Shown here: in pieces, positions 1 to 8,594 of the stretch | How positions within the stretch are numbered: position 1 is the first letter of the stretch | Layout of the letters: the number at the start of each line of letters is the position of its first letter | From: Scytonema sp045865695 | GTDB lineage: Bacteria > Cyanobacteriota > Cyanobacteriia > Cyanobacteriales > Nostocaceae | Direction: 5' to 3' | Length of the DNA: 64,000 nt | NCBI RefSeq assembly: GCF_045865695.1 | Contig: NZ_BAACAP010000232.1 | Location: 44,636-108,635, forward strand | Made by a program: the position numbers and the translations under genes | Notes under the pieces: generated by a model | The model's database searches: none | What the model was told of the DNA's origin: nothing | The model's input: the letters and a program-made list of their open reading frames with translations, nothing else

Positions 1-492
1 AAGTACTATCAACAGTATGGTTTCGAACTTGCAATCTACGTTGAACTTGATGTGGCATACAAACCCGACCTTCTTGATGAGTTATTCGCCTGTGATGCGA
101 TTCATTTATCTGGTGGTAATACCTATTACTTCTTGTACTGGCTCCAGCAACGCGGATTGATGACTCGGCTGCGTGAGTATGCTCTCCGTCAAGGCGTGTT
201 AATTGGCATTTCAGCTGGGGCAATTATAATGACACAAGAAGTAACCTCAGCAGAACTCTGTGGTGATACGCCGTATGCACCACTTACTATCTATCAGGGA
301 TTAGGTCTAGTAGACTTTGCTTTTGTGCCGCACGTACAAGATACTCCAGAAAACTATGCCCGTATGCAGGCATATACCAACCACCAGCAACGAGTGCTAT
401 ACGGCTGTCATGATGGGGATGGGATTGTAGTCGCTGGTGAAACGGTTACGTTGGTTGGCAATGTTGTTAGCATGACACCAAAAAACCTATGA
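1..492 (+). CDS. S51-type peptidase (cyanophycinase/dipeptidase E-like), 5' end outside window
   Basis: The frame is open from base 1, so the gene begins upstream and 163 residues of the C-terminal part are visible. Two family landmarks are present: HLSGGNTYYF, and the nucleophile elbow GISAGAIIM whose serine is the catalytic residue of peptidase family S51 (class-I glutamine-amidotransferase-like fold). The end holds a conserved-looking HDGDGIVV segment. Members cleave Asp-containing dipeptides or cyanophycin; the substrate here cannot be told. A GTG at 52 could be mistaken for the start, but it lies inside the fold. The neighbour on the other strand is unrelated. Confidence 0.8.
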   Translation, partial: KYYQQYGFELAIYVELDVAYKPDLLDELFACDAIHLSGGNTYYFLYWLQQRGLMTRLREYALRQGVLIGISAGAIIMTQEVTSAELCGDTPYAPLTIYQGLGLVDFAFVPHVQDTPENYARMQAYTNHQQRVLYGCHDGDGIVVAGETVTLVGNVVSMTPKNL

Positions 493-578
493 GTTATGCT
501 TAAAGCGTGTGTGTACCATTGACTAGATTCTTAAGTAATCTTCAAGCGGAATAGGAGTAGCTGCAATATATTCTACAT

Positions 579-1640
579 TCAACGAGTTCCTCCAGCATTT
601 GAGGCTGCAAGCAGAATCGCTCGACGCACCAACACCTCAAAAATAGGCACTTTGTACGCATTCTGTGAGAGCGGCTTTGCGCCTTGCACTGCGGCTCTTG
701 CTGCTACACGCGCCGTCTCTTCATTAATCGGTTTGCCAATTAAAACAGCCTCCGCAGTCCGAGCACGCAACGGTACGGGAGCAGCTGCACCCAGCACAAT
801 AGAAGCTTTTGTACAGCGTCCACCAGACTGCTCGATCGCGACAGCAGTTTCTGCGATCGCCCAATCATAAGACTCTTTCTCACCCTGCTTGAGATGCACC
901 GATCGCACGTTTGCCCCTAGTGCAGGTACCCGGATTTCTGTAATTAACTCGTTAGGCTGAAGTGAGTTTTCCCGCAGCACGTCTTTTTCCGGTGTAACGA
1001 AAAACTCTTCCAGTGCAACTTCTCGTACTTCTTTTGGACTCGTTAATACCAATCGAGCACCCAGAGCAATGAGTGCTGTTGCAGCTGTAGAAGCATGCAC
1101 GCAAGGGCAAACCTCATTATTAAAAATAGCATGATACTTGTGTTCCCCTTCAATAGCAAAGCATTCCTTACCTCCCCGCTTCAAACAGCGAAACTGTTCG
1201 GAGCGGAAATACCAACAGCGCGGACGTTGTAAGAGGTTACCGCCAATGGTAGCAACGTTGCGGATTTGTGGTGTGGCGATATGACTTGCTGCCTCAGCAA
1301 GGGCAGTATAACCTTGACGTACTGCCGGATCTATGCTCAGTTGGGCGAGTGTGACTAGAGGTCCGATGCGTAACCCAGTTTGGGCATCTGCACTCATGCG
1401 ATCCATGTTGGGAAGGGTGCGGATGTTGATGACTCGCGATGGTGTCACCAATCCTTCTTTTAACAAATCTAGTAGATCGATGCCTCCTGCTTTGACAATC
1501 ACCGTGTTATTTGCGGTTTGGTTGTTCTTAGTAGCAGCCATAGGGCTAGTAGCAGCAACTGTAGCATCAGCAACCGTACTGTTGATTTGCGCTACGACCT
1601 CATTGATGGTAGAGGCATTTGTCCATTCAAAGCGCTTCAT
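579..1640 (-). CDS. FAD-binding subunit of molybdenum-containing aldehyde/xanthine-type dehydrogenase
   Basis: 353 residues, the medium (FAD) subunit of the xanthine dehydrogenase family, third gene of a leftward operon. It shows the FAD-binding ATIGGNLLQRPRCW segment near residue 130, followed by a cysteine-rich insert (Cys142, 152, 160, 178, 180). Such an insert is typical of PaoB/YagS-like subunits that bind an extra [4Fe-4S] cluster. Known role: it passes electrons from the Mo/2Fe-2S subunits to FAD and an acceptor. Its start overlaps the stop of the Mo subunit by 4 bases (ATGA), indicating translational coupling. Substrate unknown; aromatic aldehydes are the usual PaoABC substrates. Confidence 0.88.
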   Translation of the reverse strand: MKRFEWTNASTINEVVAQINSTVADATVAATSPMAATKNNQTANNTVIVKAGGIDLLDLLKEGLVTPSRVINIRTLPNMDRMSADAQTGLRIGPLVTLAQLSIDPAVRQGYTALAEAASHIATPQIRNVATIGGNLLQRPRCWYFRSEQFRCLKRGGKECFAIEGEHKYHAIFNNEVCPCVHASTAATALIALGARLVLTSPKEVREVALEEFFVTPEKDVLRENSLQPNELITEIRVPALGANVRSVHLKQGEKESYDWAIAETAVAIEQSGGRCTKASIVLGAAAPVPLRARTAEAVLIGKPINEETARVAARAAVQGAKPLSQNAYKVPIFEVLVRRAILLAASNAGGTR

Positions 1641-4135
1641 GATGTCCTCCTTGATGCATTTAAAGCCGCTAGTACTCGCTCTGGTGTCATTGGTAAATCC
1701 CGCAAGCGTACACCAGTTGCGTTATAAATGGCATTGGCGATCGCCGCCGCCGTTGGGATAATCGCTGGTTCTCCGATACCACCTGCATCAGTAGAACTAC
1801 GTCCCTGATAATCTTCCAACAAGAGAATTTCTATCTTTGGAGTTTCGCGGGAACCAAGAATTTTATATTGGTCGAAGTTCGCGTTGACCATCGCCCCGGA
1901 TTTTTGGCACAAATGCCGATTCTCGTAAAGCGCCCATGATGTGCCTTGAAGAATACCGCCATTAATTTGGCTCTCTAGCTGCAATGGATTGATTGGACGA
2001 CCGCAATCATGGACGGCTACGACACGTTCAACTCGCACCAATCCTATTTCCGTATCAACTGACACTTCAACAAACTGCACGCCACCTAATCCCCCATGAC
2101 TGAAGCCATCTCCAGAAGGAGTTTTGATTTGGAAACCACCATAGTCTTCACTGCGGTTTGCTGTGACTGCAATTTGCTCAGTTGGCAGTTTTTTTGCGGC
2201 TTCGCGAAACGATAGCCCTTTCGATGGCGCAGCACTCACAAAGATACGCCCATCTTTCATCGTTAAAGCATCCGCATTCACTCCTAGAGCAGGCGCAACT
2301 TGTTGTAGCATTTGTTGTCGGACGCGATAGGCAGCATTGCGAGCAGCTGGTGTGATTGAGCCAGTGGTTTTGCTACCGCCCGAACCCGGTCCTACAGGGA
2401 ACATGGTATCACCAATTCGCACGGTAATGTCTGCTGCTTGTAAACCGAACTCTTCAGCAACCACCTGCGCCAACACGGTACGAATGCCAGTGCCAATATC
2501 CTGGACACTTGACCTCACCTCAACTGAGCCATCGCGCAAAACTCGCACTTCACAAGATGAATCCATTTCAACGATGCGGGGCCAAAAAGACTGTGCCATA
2601 CCAATACCCCGCTTAATCGATCCGGAGTCGGCACCTGGTGCGTGTCGCTGACTCCAACCGATGCGATCGGCTCCGATACGGCGTTGTTCGCGACGTGTGG
2701 GACTTTCATCAATTTTGTCACGCAGCGCTAATGGGTCTATTTGGAGCCGTTCGGAGAGTTCATCAATCAGTTGCTCCAGAGCAAACGCACCTTGGGGATT
2801 GCCCGGTGCGCGAAAGGCAGCACCCGGTCCAGCATTGATTAGAACGTCGTACTGTTCTGAATCGAAGTTTGGGCATTTGTACATGACTTGGGCGATGTTG
2901 CCAACCCCTGCTCCCAATCCAACACCCGCCGTCCCGTAAGCACTGAGACTGATGGCGGTGAGCGTTCCGTCCCGTTTGGCTCCGATACGCAGCTTTTGCA
3001 TTGTACCCGGACGATTGCCAACGGCGAGATGCTCCTCCTTGCGATCGAGCATCAAACGCACGGGCGCACCTGCTTTTTTTGAGAGGTATGTCGCGGCAGC
3101 ACCGTAATTACCTATTCCAAATTTAGCTCCAAAGCCACCACCCATAAATTCTGTAATAACGCGCACCTGGCTTTTTGGTAACTCGAACACATCTGCAAGC
3201 TCGTTACGCACACCTGCAGTGTCTTGGGTGGAGATATAAACTGTCAAGCTTTCTGGTTTCCAATCGGCTACAATGCCATGGGTTTCCAAGGCAGAATGAG
3301 TCTGTACTTGCGTGCGAAATTCCCCAACGACCGTCACCTCTGCTTCAGCAAACCCTTGTTTAACGTCACCACGCGACCCTCCAAACAAATTTTCTTTGAC
3401 TGGTCCTCGCACATTGCCGCGTTGGGGTAATCCCTTGGGTGCTCCACCACCGCCACCCGTACCTGCTTGTTCTGTTGGTCCTTGAAAAACGAGGGGTGCG
3501 TTGGACTGGCGTGCTGCTTCCATATCTGCAACAAAGGGCAATTGCTCGTACTCAACTCGGATCGATCGCACTGCTTCCTCTGCAGCATCTGGTGTTGTTG
3601 CAGCTACAGCTGCAATGGGCTGACCGACAAAGCGAATGAGGGGCAGTTGTCCGGGTGTAACGGGTTTGGGATCGCGCTCTGTTGCGCCTCCTACAACCCT
3701 ATCCAGGATATGCACGGCACGTACTCCAGGATAGCGTTCTGCAGCACTTGTATCGATGGAGCGAATACGGGCGTGGGGATAAGGCGATCGCAACATTTTT
3801 CCATAAAGCATACCGGGCAACTGCACATCTGATGTGTAACGGGCTGCTCCTGTCACCTTAAGGCGAGCATCCAAACGCTGAGTGCGTTTGCCAATTACGG
3901 AAAGTTCGGCGTTGGGAGGCAGTGGTGGCGGTTCATCCGGTGGGATCTCTCTCTGAACTTGACTTATGTTCACCCCTGGAATACCAATAGCAAGAGTTGT
4001 CATCCTTCCTAGGGTAGATGAGCTTGATTGAGCATGGCTTTTTGCTGCGGCGTCTGCAACAGTTGTAGCGATGGCAGAAGCCATAAAAATAACATAACGC
4101 TTTCTATTTTTCTTAAGCTTACGATTGGGAGCCAT
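1637..4135 (-). CDS. Molybdopterin-binding (large) subunit of aldehyde/xanthine-type dehydrogenase
   Basis: About 832 residues, the catalytic Mo-cofactor subunit. It has the N-terminal a/b hammerhead (VTGAARYTSDVQLPGML), the Mo-binding core with GGGFGAKFG and AFRAPGNPQG, and the C-terminal GGIGEP whose Glu is the general base of the family. A hydrophobic stretch near residues 13-35 could be an export or anchor segment. The frame opens at 4153, but I chose ATG 4135 because a strong AAGGAG lies 8 bases upstream. Middle gene of the operon. The upstream junction carries a duplicated ribosome-binding segment and heptamer repeats (see 4132-4223). Confidence 0.88.
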   Translation of the reverse strand: MAPNRKLKKNRKRYVIFMASAIATTVADAAAKSHAQSSSSTLGRMTTLAIGIPGVNISQVQREIPPDEPPPLPPNAELSVIGKRTQRLDARLKVTGAARYTSDVQLPGMLYGKMLRSPYPHARIRSIDTSAAERYPGVRAVHILDRVVGGATERDPKPVTPGQLPLIRFVGQPIAAVAATTPDAAEEAVRSIRVEYEQLPFVADMEAARQSNAPLVFQGPTEQAGTGGGGGAPKGLPQRGNVRGPVKENLFGGSRGDVKQGFAEAEVTVVGEFRTQVQTHSALETHGIVADWKPESLTVYISTQDTAGVRNELADVFELPKSQVRVITEFMGGGFGAKFGIGNYGAAATYLSKKAGAPVRLMLDRKEEHLAVGNRPGTMQKLRIGAKRDGTLTAISLSAYGTAGVGLGAGVGNIAQVMYKCPNFDSEQYDVLINAGPGAAFRAPGNPQGAFALEQLIDELSERLQIDPLALRDKIDESPTRREQRRIGADRIGWSQRHAPGADSGSIKRGIGMAQSFWPRIVEMDSSCEVRVLRDGSVEVRSSVQDIGTGIRTVLAQVVAEEFGLQAADITVRIGDTMFPVGPGSGGSKTTGSITPAARNAAYRVRQQMLQQVAPALGVNADALTMKDGRIFVSAAPSKGLSFREAAKKLPTEQIAVTANRSEDYGGFQIKTPSGDGFSHGGLGGVQFVEVSVDTEIGLVRVERVVAVHDCGRPINPLQLESQINGGILQGTSWALYENRHLCQKSGAMVNANFDQYKILGSRETPKIEILLLEDYQGRSSTDAGGIGEPAIIPTAAAIANAIYNATGVRLRDLPMTPERVLAALNASRRTS

Positions 4136-4223
4136 ATTGTTAACTCCTTCCACTTTGAACAGTGACCAGTGACCAGTGACCAGTGACCAGTGACGCCATA
4201 CCTTTAACTCCTTCCACTTTGAA
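4132..4223. repeat. Heptamer tandem repeat between two copies of a stop/RBS/start segment
   Basis: Five perfect copies of CAGTGAC occupy 4160-4194. They are bracketed by a direct duplication of TAACTCCTTCCACTTTGAA (4141-4159 and 4205-4223). On the coding strand each copy reads as the last codons of the 2Fe-2S subunit, its TAA, an AAGGAG box and an ATGGC start. The outer copy is the true gene end and the inner copy is the true ribosome-binding site of the Mo subunit. Heptamer tandem repeats (STRR type) are known in Nostocales. The array therefore lies exactly at the junction of two coupled genes. Confidence 0.9.
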
Positions 4224-4845
4224 TGGACTTGGCGGCAGCGAGGGTTGCTTCAAAAACTTTGGGATAAGTACCGCAGCGACACAAATTACCGCTTGTTGCC
4301 GCTTGTACGTCTTCAAGTGTGGGGTTTGAATTCCTTGCCAGCAGAGCCGCGCAACTCATTACCATCCCTGGGGTACAATAACCGCATTGCTGAGCATCGT
4401 ATTCAATGAATGCTGCTTGTACGGAATGTAAGTCTTCTCCCTTGGCGAGTCCTTCAATAGTAGTAATGGCGCGATCGCCCACATCAACAGCTAGCATCAT
4501 ACACGAGCACACAGGTGTTGAATCCAACCAGACTGTACAAGCCGAACAGGAACCGCGATCGCACACTACTTTTGTACCTGTCAAACCTAGCTTGAAGCGC
4601 AACACTTCCGCAAGGGTGTTGTGAGGTTCGACTTCCACACGACGCTCCGTTCCATTAATGCGGAGTTGAATCGGCGTGCGTCCCGGACCAACAAAGCTCG
4701 AAGGTGCGGCTGTAGCTTCTTTGGTATCCATCAAACCAGAATCTACGATCGCAGCGCTAGCTACGGTGAAACTTGCCCTTTTGAAAAATCCGCGACGAGT
4801 AACACCGCTATGTTTTCTATTTTCAGGCTTATCCTGTTTTGTCAT
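4204..4845 (-). CDS. 2Fe-2S subunit of aldehyde/xanthine-type dehydrogenase, Tat-exported
   Basis: 213 residues, first gene of the operon. The N-terminus holds a twin-arginine signal (TRRGFFKRASF near residues 16-26), so the complex is probably periplasmic like PaoABC. A plant-type [2Fe-2S] domain follows (CDRGSCSACTVW) and then the second, helical [2Fe-2S] domain (CGYCTPGM ... GNLCRCGTYP). Both cysteine sets look complete. The protein relays electrons from Mo to the FAD subunit. Order 2Fe-2S, Mo, FAD differs from the E. coli paoABC order (2Fe-2S, FAD, Mo). Confidence 0.9.
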   Translation of the reverse strand: MTKQDKPENRKHSGVTRRGFFKRASFTVASAAIVDSGLMDTKEATAAPSSFVGPGRTPIQLRINGTERRVEVEPHNTLAEVLRFKLGLTGTKVVCDRGSCSACTVWLDSTPVCSCMMLAVDVGDRAITTIEGLAKGEDLHSVQAAFIEYDAQQCGYCTPGMVMSCAALLARNSNPTLEDVQAATSGNLCRCGTYPKVFEATLAAAKSIQSGRS

Positions 4846-5457
4846 TGTTCCTCACTGCTATTCGATTGTTAAGTGCGTGTAACGCCCAGGAATGCGAATT
4901 GCTAGATCTCACTGTTTTAATTATCGCGAATGAATATGACAGAAAAATGACAGCCGTTGATTTTGATTCAGGCGGTAATTTCTCCTCTTTTTCCTCCGCG
5001 CTCTGGAGCGTACTCTGCACCTCAAAAGTCATTTATTTAACCACTCCAGGCGCAGAGTACGCTCCAGGGAAGAGGTGAGAAAGCTATTCATTTCCTAAAG
5101 TTTTGATCCACCTTGACAGGGCGCTTGTGGGCATTGCCTACCTAACAGTACTTAAAGTTTTTCATAAAACATTTAGGATTCCTATAGCAATCCTAAATGT
5201 TTTGTGAGAAAATACGTAGAAAAGTTAGACAAAATCGATGTCTAAATTTATTTAGCCTTAGCTATTAGAAATCGCGACTATACAGACAAAATCTGACGGG
5301 CAAAGGTTATTGTATTAAAGCTCACGTAGGTGAAGTTGGTTTGTATAGTCGCGAATTATATTCGCTGGAGGAGTCGGAAATTTCTTATGAATGATTTAGG
5401 ATTGCTATATCAATTAGAAAAGAAGAAAAATAACAATTGAGGTGAGAGACTTTCATT
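4846..5457. other. Repeat-rich intergenic region
   Basis: 612 bases with no convincing gene. It contains a perfect 16-base inverted repeat (CTGGAGCGTACTCTGC at 5003-5018 and its complement at 5052-5067, 33-base loop) and the composite palindromic element described at 5165-5410. The promoter of the Mo-dehydrogenase operon should lie near 4850-4950, but I could not pick -10/-35 boxes. Confidence 0.6.
5165..5410. repeat. Composite palindromic element, MITE-like
   Basis: Three nested or adjacent inverted repeats: AAAACATTTAGGATT (5166-5180) with its complement at 5189-5203; CGCGACTATACA (5273-5284) with its complement at 5342-5353; and TATAGCAATCCTAAAT (5183-5198) with its complement at 5394-5409. 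The last pair sits near both ends, giving a roughly 245-base unit with terminal inverted repeats and no coding capacity, as in miniature inverted-repeat elements. No flanking target duplication was identified. Confidence 0.5.
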
Positions 5458-5676
5458 ATGGTTACAACCGTAACACCTGCAGAAACTAGAACCCTACTTG
5501 AAAATATTAGCTGGCAAACGTTCAAAAGTATACTGGCTGACATGGGATCGGAGCGGAACACCAGACTTGCCTACGACAATAGAATAGTAGAAATCATGTC
5601 TCCACTTGTACTGACTCAAATCTTCACTACCCAACACCTTTCTCCAGAAGCGATCGCAAGCGCCTTGTTCAATTAA
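5458..5676 (+). pseudogene. Truncated Uma2 (DUF820) nuclease gene
   Basis: The first 45 or so residues (from MVTTVTPAETRTLLENISW to VEIMSPL) match the usual N-terminus of cyanobacterial Uma2-family putative endonucleases, which are normally about 190-250 residues. After MSPL the match stops abruptly and 22 unrelated residues precede a stop, so the PD-(D/E)XK core is absent. It is probably a relic of a deletion. A 219-base open frame remains but no function is expected. Confidence 0.7.
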
Positions 5677-5716
5677 TTTGATTGTAAACTGGAGCACATA
5701 ACACATTCAATGAAAT

Positions 5717-6433
5717 ATGAATAAACTAAAGATCTATTCTCTGACATTTTTATTTTCCGTATTAATAGTTCCTCAACAAAGTCGTGCTGTTGCTTCTGCT
5801 CCGCCATTTTCGACACAGGTTAAGGAAGTGGCGCAGTGGTTTGCGGGTTTTTTTGATAATGCTCAACAGGTGGCGAATAACCCTACTGTTCCACTTATCA
5901 CCATGTCCAACTGTAGTGTGAAACTAACCGATGGCAACCCAAGTGCCAACACGCAGAACATTTATCTAGAACAGAACAGCACTGCTTTTGAGCGCATCAG
6001 CTTTTATTCTTTTAGTGAGGGAAATTCCGGAGTCAATCTCAGCGTTCGTAGCTTTCTCAACAGTGATACTTTACGTGGGTTGTGCAATCAACTAGAGGAA
6101 CAACGAATTATTAACACGAGCAATATAGCTACGATAAGCTGTAACCTCGAACTCCAGTGGGAACCGAACCGATACATAGGCACTAATGCCCCAAATGGTT
6201 GCCCAACGAGTACTGGTGGCAAAGTAGTCTCCAACGTAACTTTCTTTGAGAACGGTGTTAACTCGTTAGACCAAATTTTTAACGCTAACGGTAATTTGAT
6301 TGTCAACACGCCAATCGAATTTCGCAGAATTAATCCTATCCCTGAACCATCCTCGATCTTAGGAATTCTAGCTCTTGGTCTGGTGGGTACAGTCACAGCA
6401 GTTTCAGGAAAAGTGAAACACAAATCAACCTAG
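5717..6433 (+). CDS. PEP-CTERM sorting-domain protein
   Basis: 238 residues. An N-terminal signal peptide (hydrophobic residues 8-20, cleavage likely after SRAVASA) is followed by a secreted domain with several Cys that I do not recognise. The C-terminus is a textbook PEP-CTERM signal: the PEPSS motif, a hydrophobic helix (ILGILALGLVGTV) and a basic tail KVKHK. Such proteins are processed by exosortase/archaeosortase-type enzymes and displayed at or beyond the cell surface. No exosortase gene is in this window. It stands alone between a pseudogene and an SRPBCC-like gene. Confidence 0.85.
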   Translation: MNKLKIYSLTFLFSVLIVPQQSRAVASAPPFSTQVKEVAQWFAGFFDNAQQVANNPTVPLITMSNCSVKLTDGNPSANTQNIYLEQNSTAFERISFYSFSEGNSGVNLSVRSFLNSDTLRGLCNQLEEQRIINTSNIATISCNLELQWEPNRYIGTNAPNGCPTSTGGKVVSNVTFFENGVNSLDQIFNANGNLIVNTPIEFRRINPIPEPSSILGILALGLVGTVTAVSGKVKHKST

Positions 6434-6675
6434 AAAGCTACAATCTCCATGCAAACTACCGAATTATGAGTCATTTGCATTTCTTGTAGTGCGATCTCCT
6501 TTGGCGGGTGTTTCGCATTACCACTAAAGCTTTGAGCGTGGTTCTCTCAGATACTGTTAAACTTGTAACACCTGTGATATTTAGGCGGTAAGTATCCATT
6601 TTGATAGAAGCAACTGAAAGCTTTCTTAACTACAACCTAAATAACGCTACCCCTTTCGTTACAGCACCATTTTCC

Positions 6676-7143
6676 ATGTCGATCTCCATTGATGCCCATA
6701 TCCCCTTTCCTCGTCCTTTGGTTTATGCCACTTATCGAGACAAGCTAACGGAACTTGTGTCTTATATGCCAAAAGTCAGACAAATTAAGTTCAAATCAAG
6801 GCAAGAGCAAGATGGACTTTTATACCTAGTACATGAGTGGTCTGGCGGTGCGAATATTCCAGCAGTAGCGCGTGCTTTCCTGAGCGAAGATTTACTTAAT
6901 TGGACAGAAAATTCTATTTGGAATAATTCAGAATATACAAATAGTTGGCACATCAAAACCCACGTCTTTACTGAAGCAGTTCGTTGTACAGGCAAAAATC
7001 ACTTTCTCAAAGACGATCGAGGAACGCTAATCCAGACTCAGGTCGAACTCATTATTGACCCTTCTCAGATAAAGGGTACACCGCAGCAGTTAACAGTGGC
7101 GATCGCTATGTTGCAGCAACCCGTGCTAGGGAACACCTTTTAG
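6676..7143 (+). CDS. SRPBCC (START-like) family protein, uncertain
   Basis: About 155 residues if the ATG at 6676 is used. The frame is open from 6592 and a TTG at 6601 is possible, but homology-like sequence starts with SISIDAHIPFPRPLVYATYR. That opening resembles lipid-binding START/polyketide-cyclase-like domains. The protein is mostly beta with Trp-rich strands (LVHEWSGGANIP, NSWHIKTHVF). The last 20 residues do not look like the amphipathic C-terminal helix expected, so the 3' end may have been altered. Ligand unknown. Confidence 0.5.
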   Translation: MSISIDAHIPFPRPLVYATYRDKLTELVSYMPKVRQIKFKSRQEQDGLLYLVHEWSGGANIPAVARAFLSEDLLNWTENSIWNNSEYTNSWHIKTHVFTEAVRCTGKNHFLKDDRGTLIQTQVELIIDPSQIKGTPQQLTVAIAMLQQPVLGNTF

Positions 7144-7374
7144 TTTGTGTCGGTTTATGTGACTCAGACAAGTTCTCGTCCGGGTGACAATAGAAGCACA
7201 TCTGGCTTCTTAGAAGAGGCATTTACGCAAGATTGAGTTTACAGAGGGATCGCACATTCTATCAGAGTGTTTTCTTGATGCATGGTTACAAGAAGTGCGA
7301 GCGCACTTTACTTTTCAGGCGAGTGCTTGACTTTTAAGACTGTCGTTACACAAGCCGCGAGCGCACTACAAGAG

Positions 7375-7566
7375 CTAATGTTTTGTGATTTTTTCCATAA
7401 AGATTCGTTCTTGCTCTTCTAAAGGCATATCTTTAGAATAAATTACAGGATTGGGAGCGCGCTTTAATAATTCTGCTAATGCTTCACTAAATTTATCATC
7501 ATCACTGCGATTTTCCGATAAATAGTGTTTTAATTCTGTTACTGTCATTTGAGTTAAATCAGTCAC
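7375..7566 (-). CDS. DUF6887 family small protein
   Basis: 63 residues from a GTG at 7566 that overlaps the TGA of the preceding DUF6888 frame (GTGA). I take this overlap as the start signal; a longer TTG start at 7581 is less likely. The core MTVTELKHYLSENR and the NPVIYSKDMPLEEQE segment are typical of the DUF6887 family, which is almost always paired with DUF6888 in cyanobacteria. The arrangement resembles a two-gene toxin-antitoxin or regulatory pair, but the function is not established. Confidence 0.7.
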   Translation of the reverse strand: MTDLTQMTVTELKHYLSENRSDDDKFSEALAELLKRAPNPVIYSKDMPLEEQERIFMEKITKH

Positions 7567-7760
7567 GAGCAAAACATCCAATTTCCATCAGAATAGATGA
7601 TTAACGCGATTTCATCATTAGTACATCCTTGAATATAAATCGTTTTTAATTTGGAGTCATAACGAAAAATATTAATAGGTTGATAACCATTAGATAACTA
7701 CTGACAAAGAATAACAAATTGAATAGATTGTGCTACAGTTGGCAAATTATCAGACTCCAT
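7563..7760 (-). pseudogene. DUF6888 family gene with one in-frame TAG
   Basis: Translated from ATG 7760 the frame reads MESDNLPTVAQSIQFVILCQ, then TAG at codon 21, then LSNGYQPINIFRYDSKLKTI, and continues with IYIQGCTNDEIAL to the stop at 7563. The second half is the conserved body of DUF6888. The position of the stop is normally Trp, so a single TGG-to-TAG change is the simplest explanation. No indel is needed. It lies directly upstream of, and overlaps by 4 bases, the intact DUF6887 gene. Confidence 0.75.
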
Positions 7761-7805
7761 TACCTCGGTTTTTGCTATATTTTATTATATTCATACCGGA
7801 GCGCA

Positions 7806-8495
7806 ATGGCAATTCTTCAACCCGAAGCTGATAATAGTTTTAGAGCTAATTATTCAAGAGGTCTGATTGTGGTCTTTGCTCAAACCAGTTCCCCAGATGC
7901 GATCGCAACTCGCCTGACATTAGACGAGTATCGGGCTATGGAAGAAACCAACCCAGAACGCCATGAATACCACAACGGAGAGATTATTACTATGTCGGGA
8001 GGTTCAGAAGCCCACAGTGCAATTGCCAGCAACTTTTTAATTTACTTGGGGTTTTTGCTGAGAGACACCGATTTTCGTTTGTATAACAGTGACTTGCGAG
8101 TTTGGATTCCTGAATATCAGTGTGGTACTTATACCGATTTGATGGTTGTTAATGGCTTCCCAGAGTTCAATGGCGATAGCGAAGCGCTGCGGCGAAGCGC
8201 CGAACGCAATGATGAAATTCTCAATCCTTTACTGATTGTCGAAGTTCTATCGCCCTCTACTGAAGCCTACGATAGAGGCGAAAAATTCAGAAAATATCGC
8301 TCTATTGCCAGTTTTGATGAATATCTGCTTGTGAGCCAAACTGAACCCTATATTGAGCAGTATCACAAACAGGATCGTAACAGTAACGATCGCTGGTTAT
8401 GGCAAGTTCACTCTCACCTCGAGCAGGCGATCGTTCTGCACAGTTTAAACGTAGAAATTCCACTGACTGAAATCTATCGTCGCATTAATTTTTGA
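7806..8495 (+). CDS. Uma2 family putative endonuclease (DUF820)
   Basis: 229 residues from ATG 7806, which has CCGGAG five bases upstream; an upstream GTG-type frame from 7719 is unlikely. It carries the family pattern RLTLDEYRAMEE, RHEYHNGEIITMSGG, the PDxx-like stretch YTDLMVVNG and LIVEVLSPSTEAYDRGEKF with the E-x-K-type catalytic region. Uma2 proteins belong to the PD-(D/E)XK superfamily, are very abundant in cyanobacteria and have no settled role. A GC-rich palindromic insert (GCGAAGCGCTGCGGCGAAGC region near 8180) encodes SEALRRSAERN and looks like an in-frame dispersed repeat. Confidence 0.8.
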   Translation: MAILQPEADNSFRANYSRGLIVVFAQTSSPDAIATRLTLDEYRAMEETNPERHEYHNGEIITMSGGSEAHSAIASNFLIYLGFLLRDTDFRLYNSDLRVWIPEYQCGTYTDLMVVNGFPEFNGDSEALRRSAERNDEILNPLLIVEVLSPSTEAYDRGEKFRKYRSIASFDEYLLVSQTEPYIEQYHKQDRNSNDRWLWQVHSHLEQAIVLHSLNVEIPLTEIYRRINF

Positions 8496-8594
8496 GGTGC
8501 ATTGACAAATGACGCTAGTTACGCTCCTAACTAGTTAGCGCCCTTTGTGACGACCTATTTAGGAGCAACTGCAATCAGTTTTTGAAGTTTAAAA

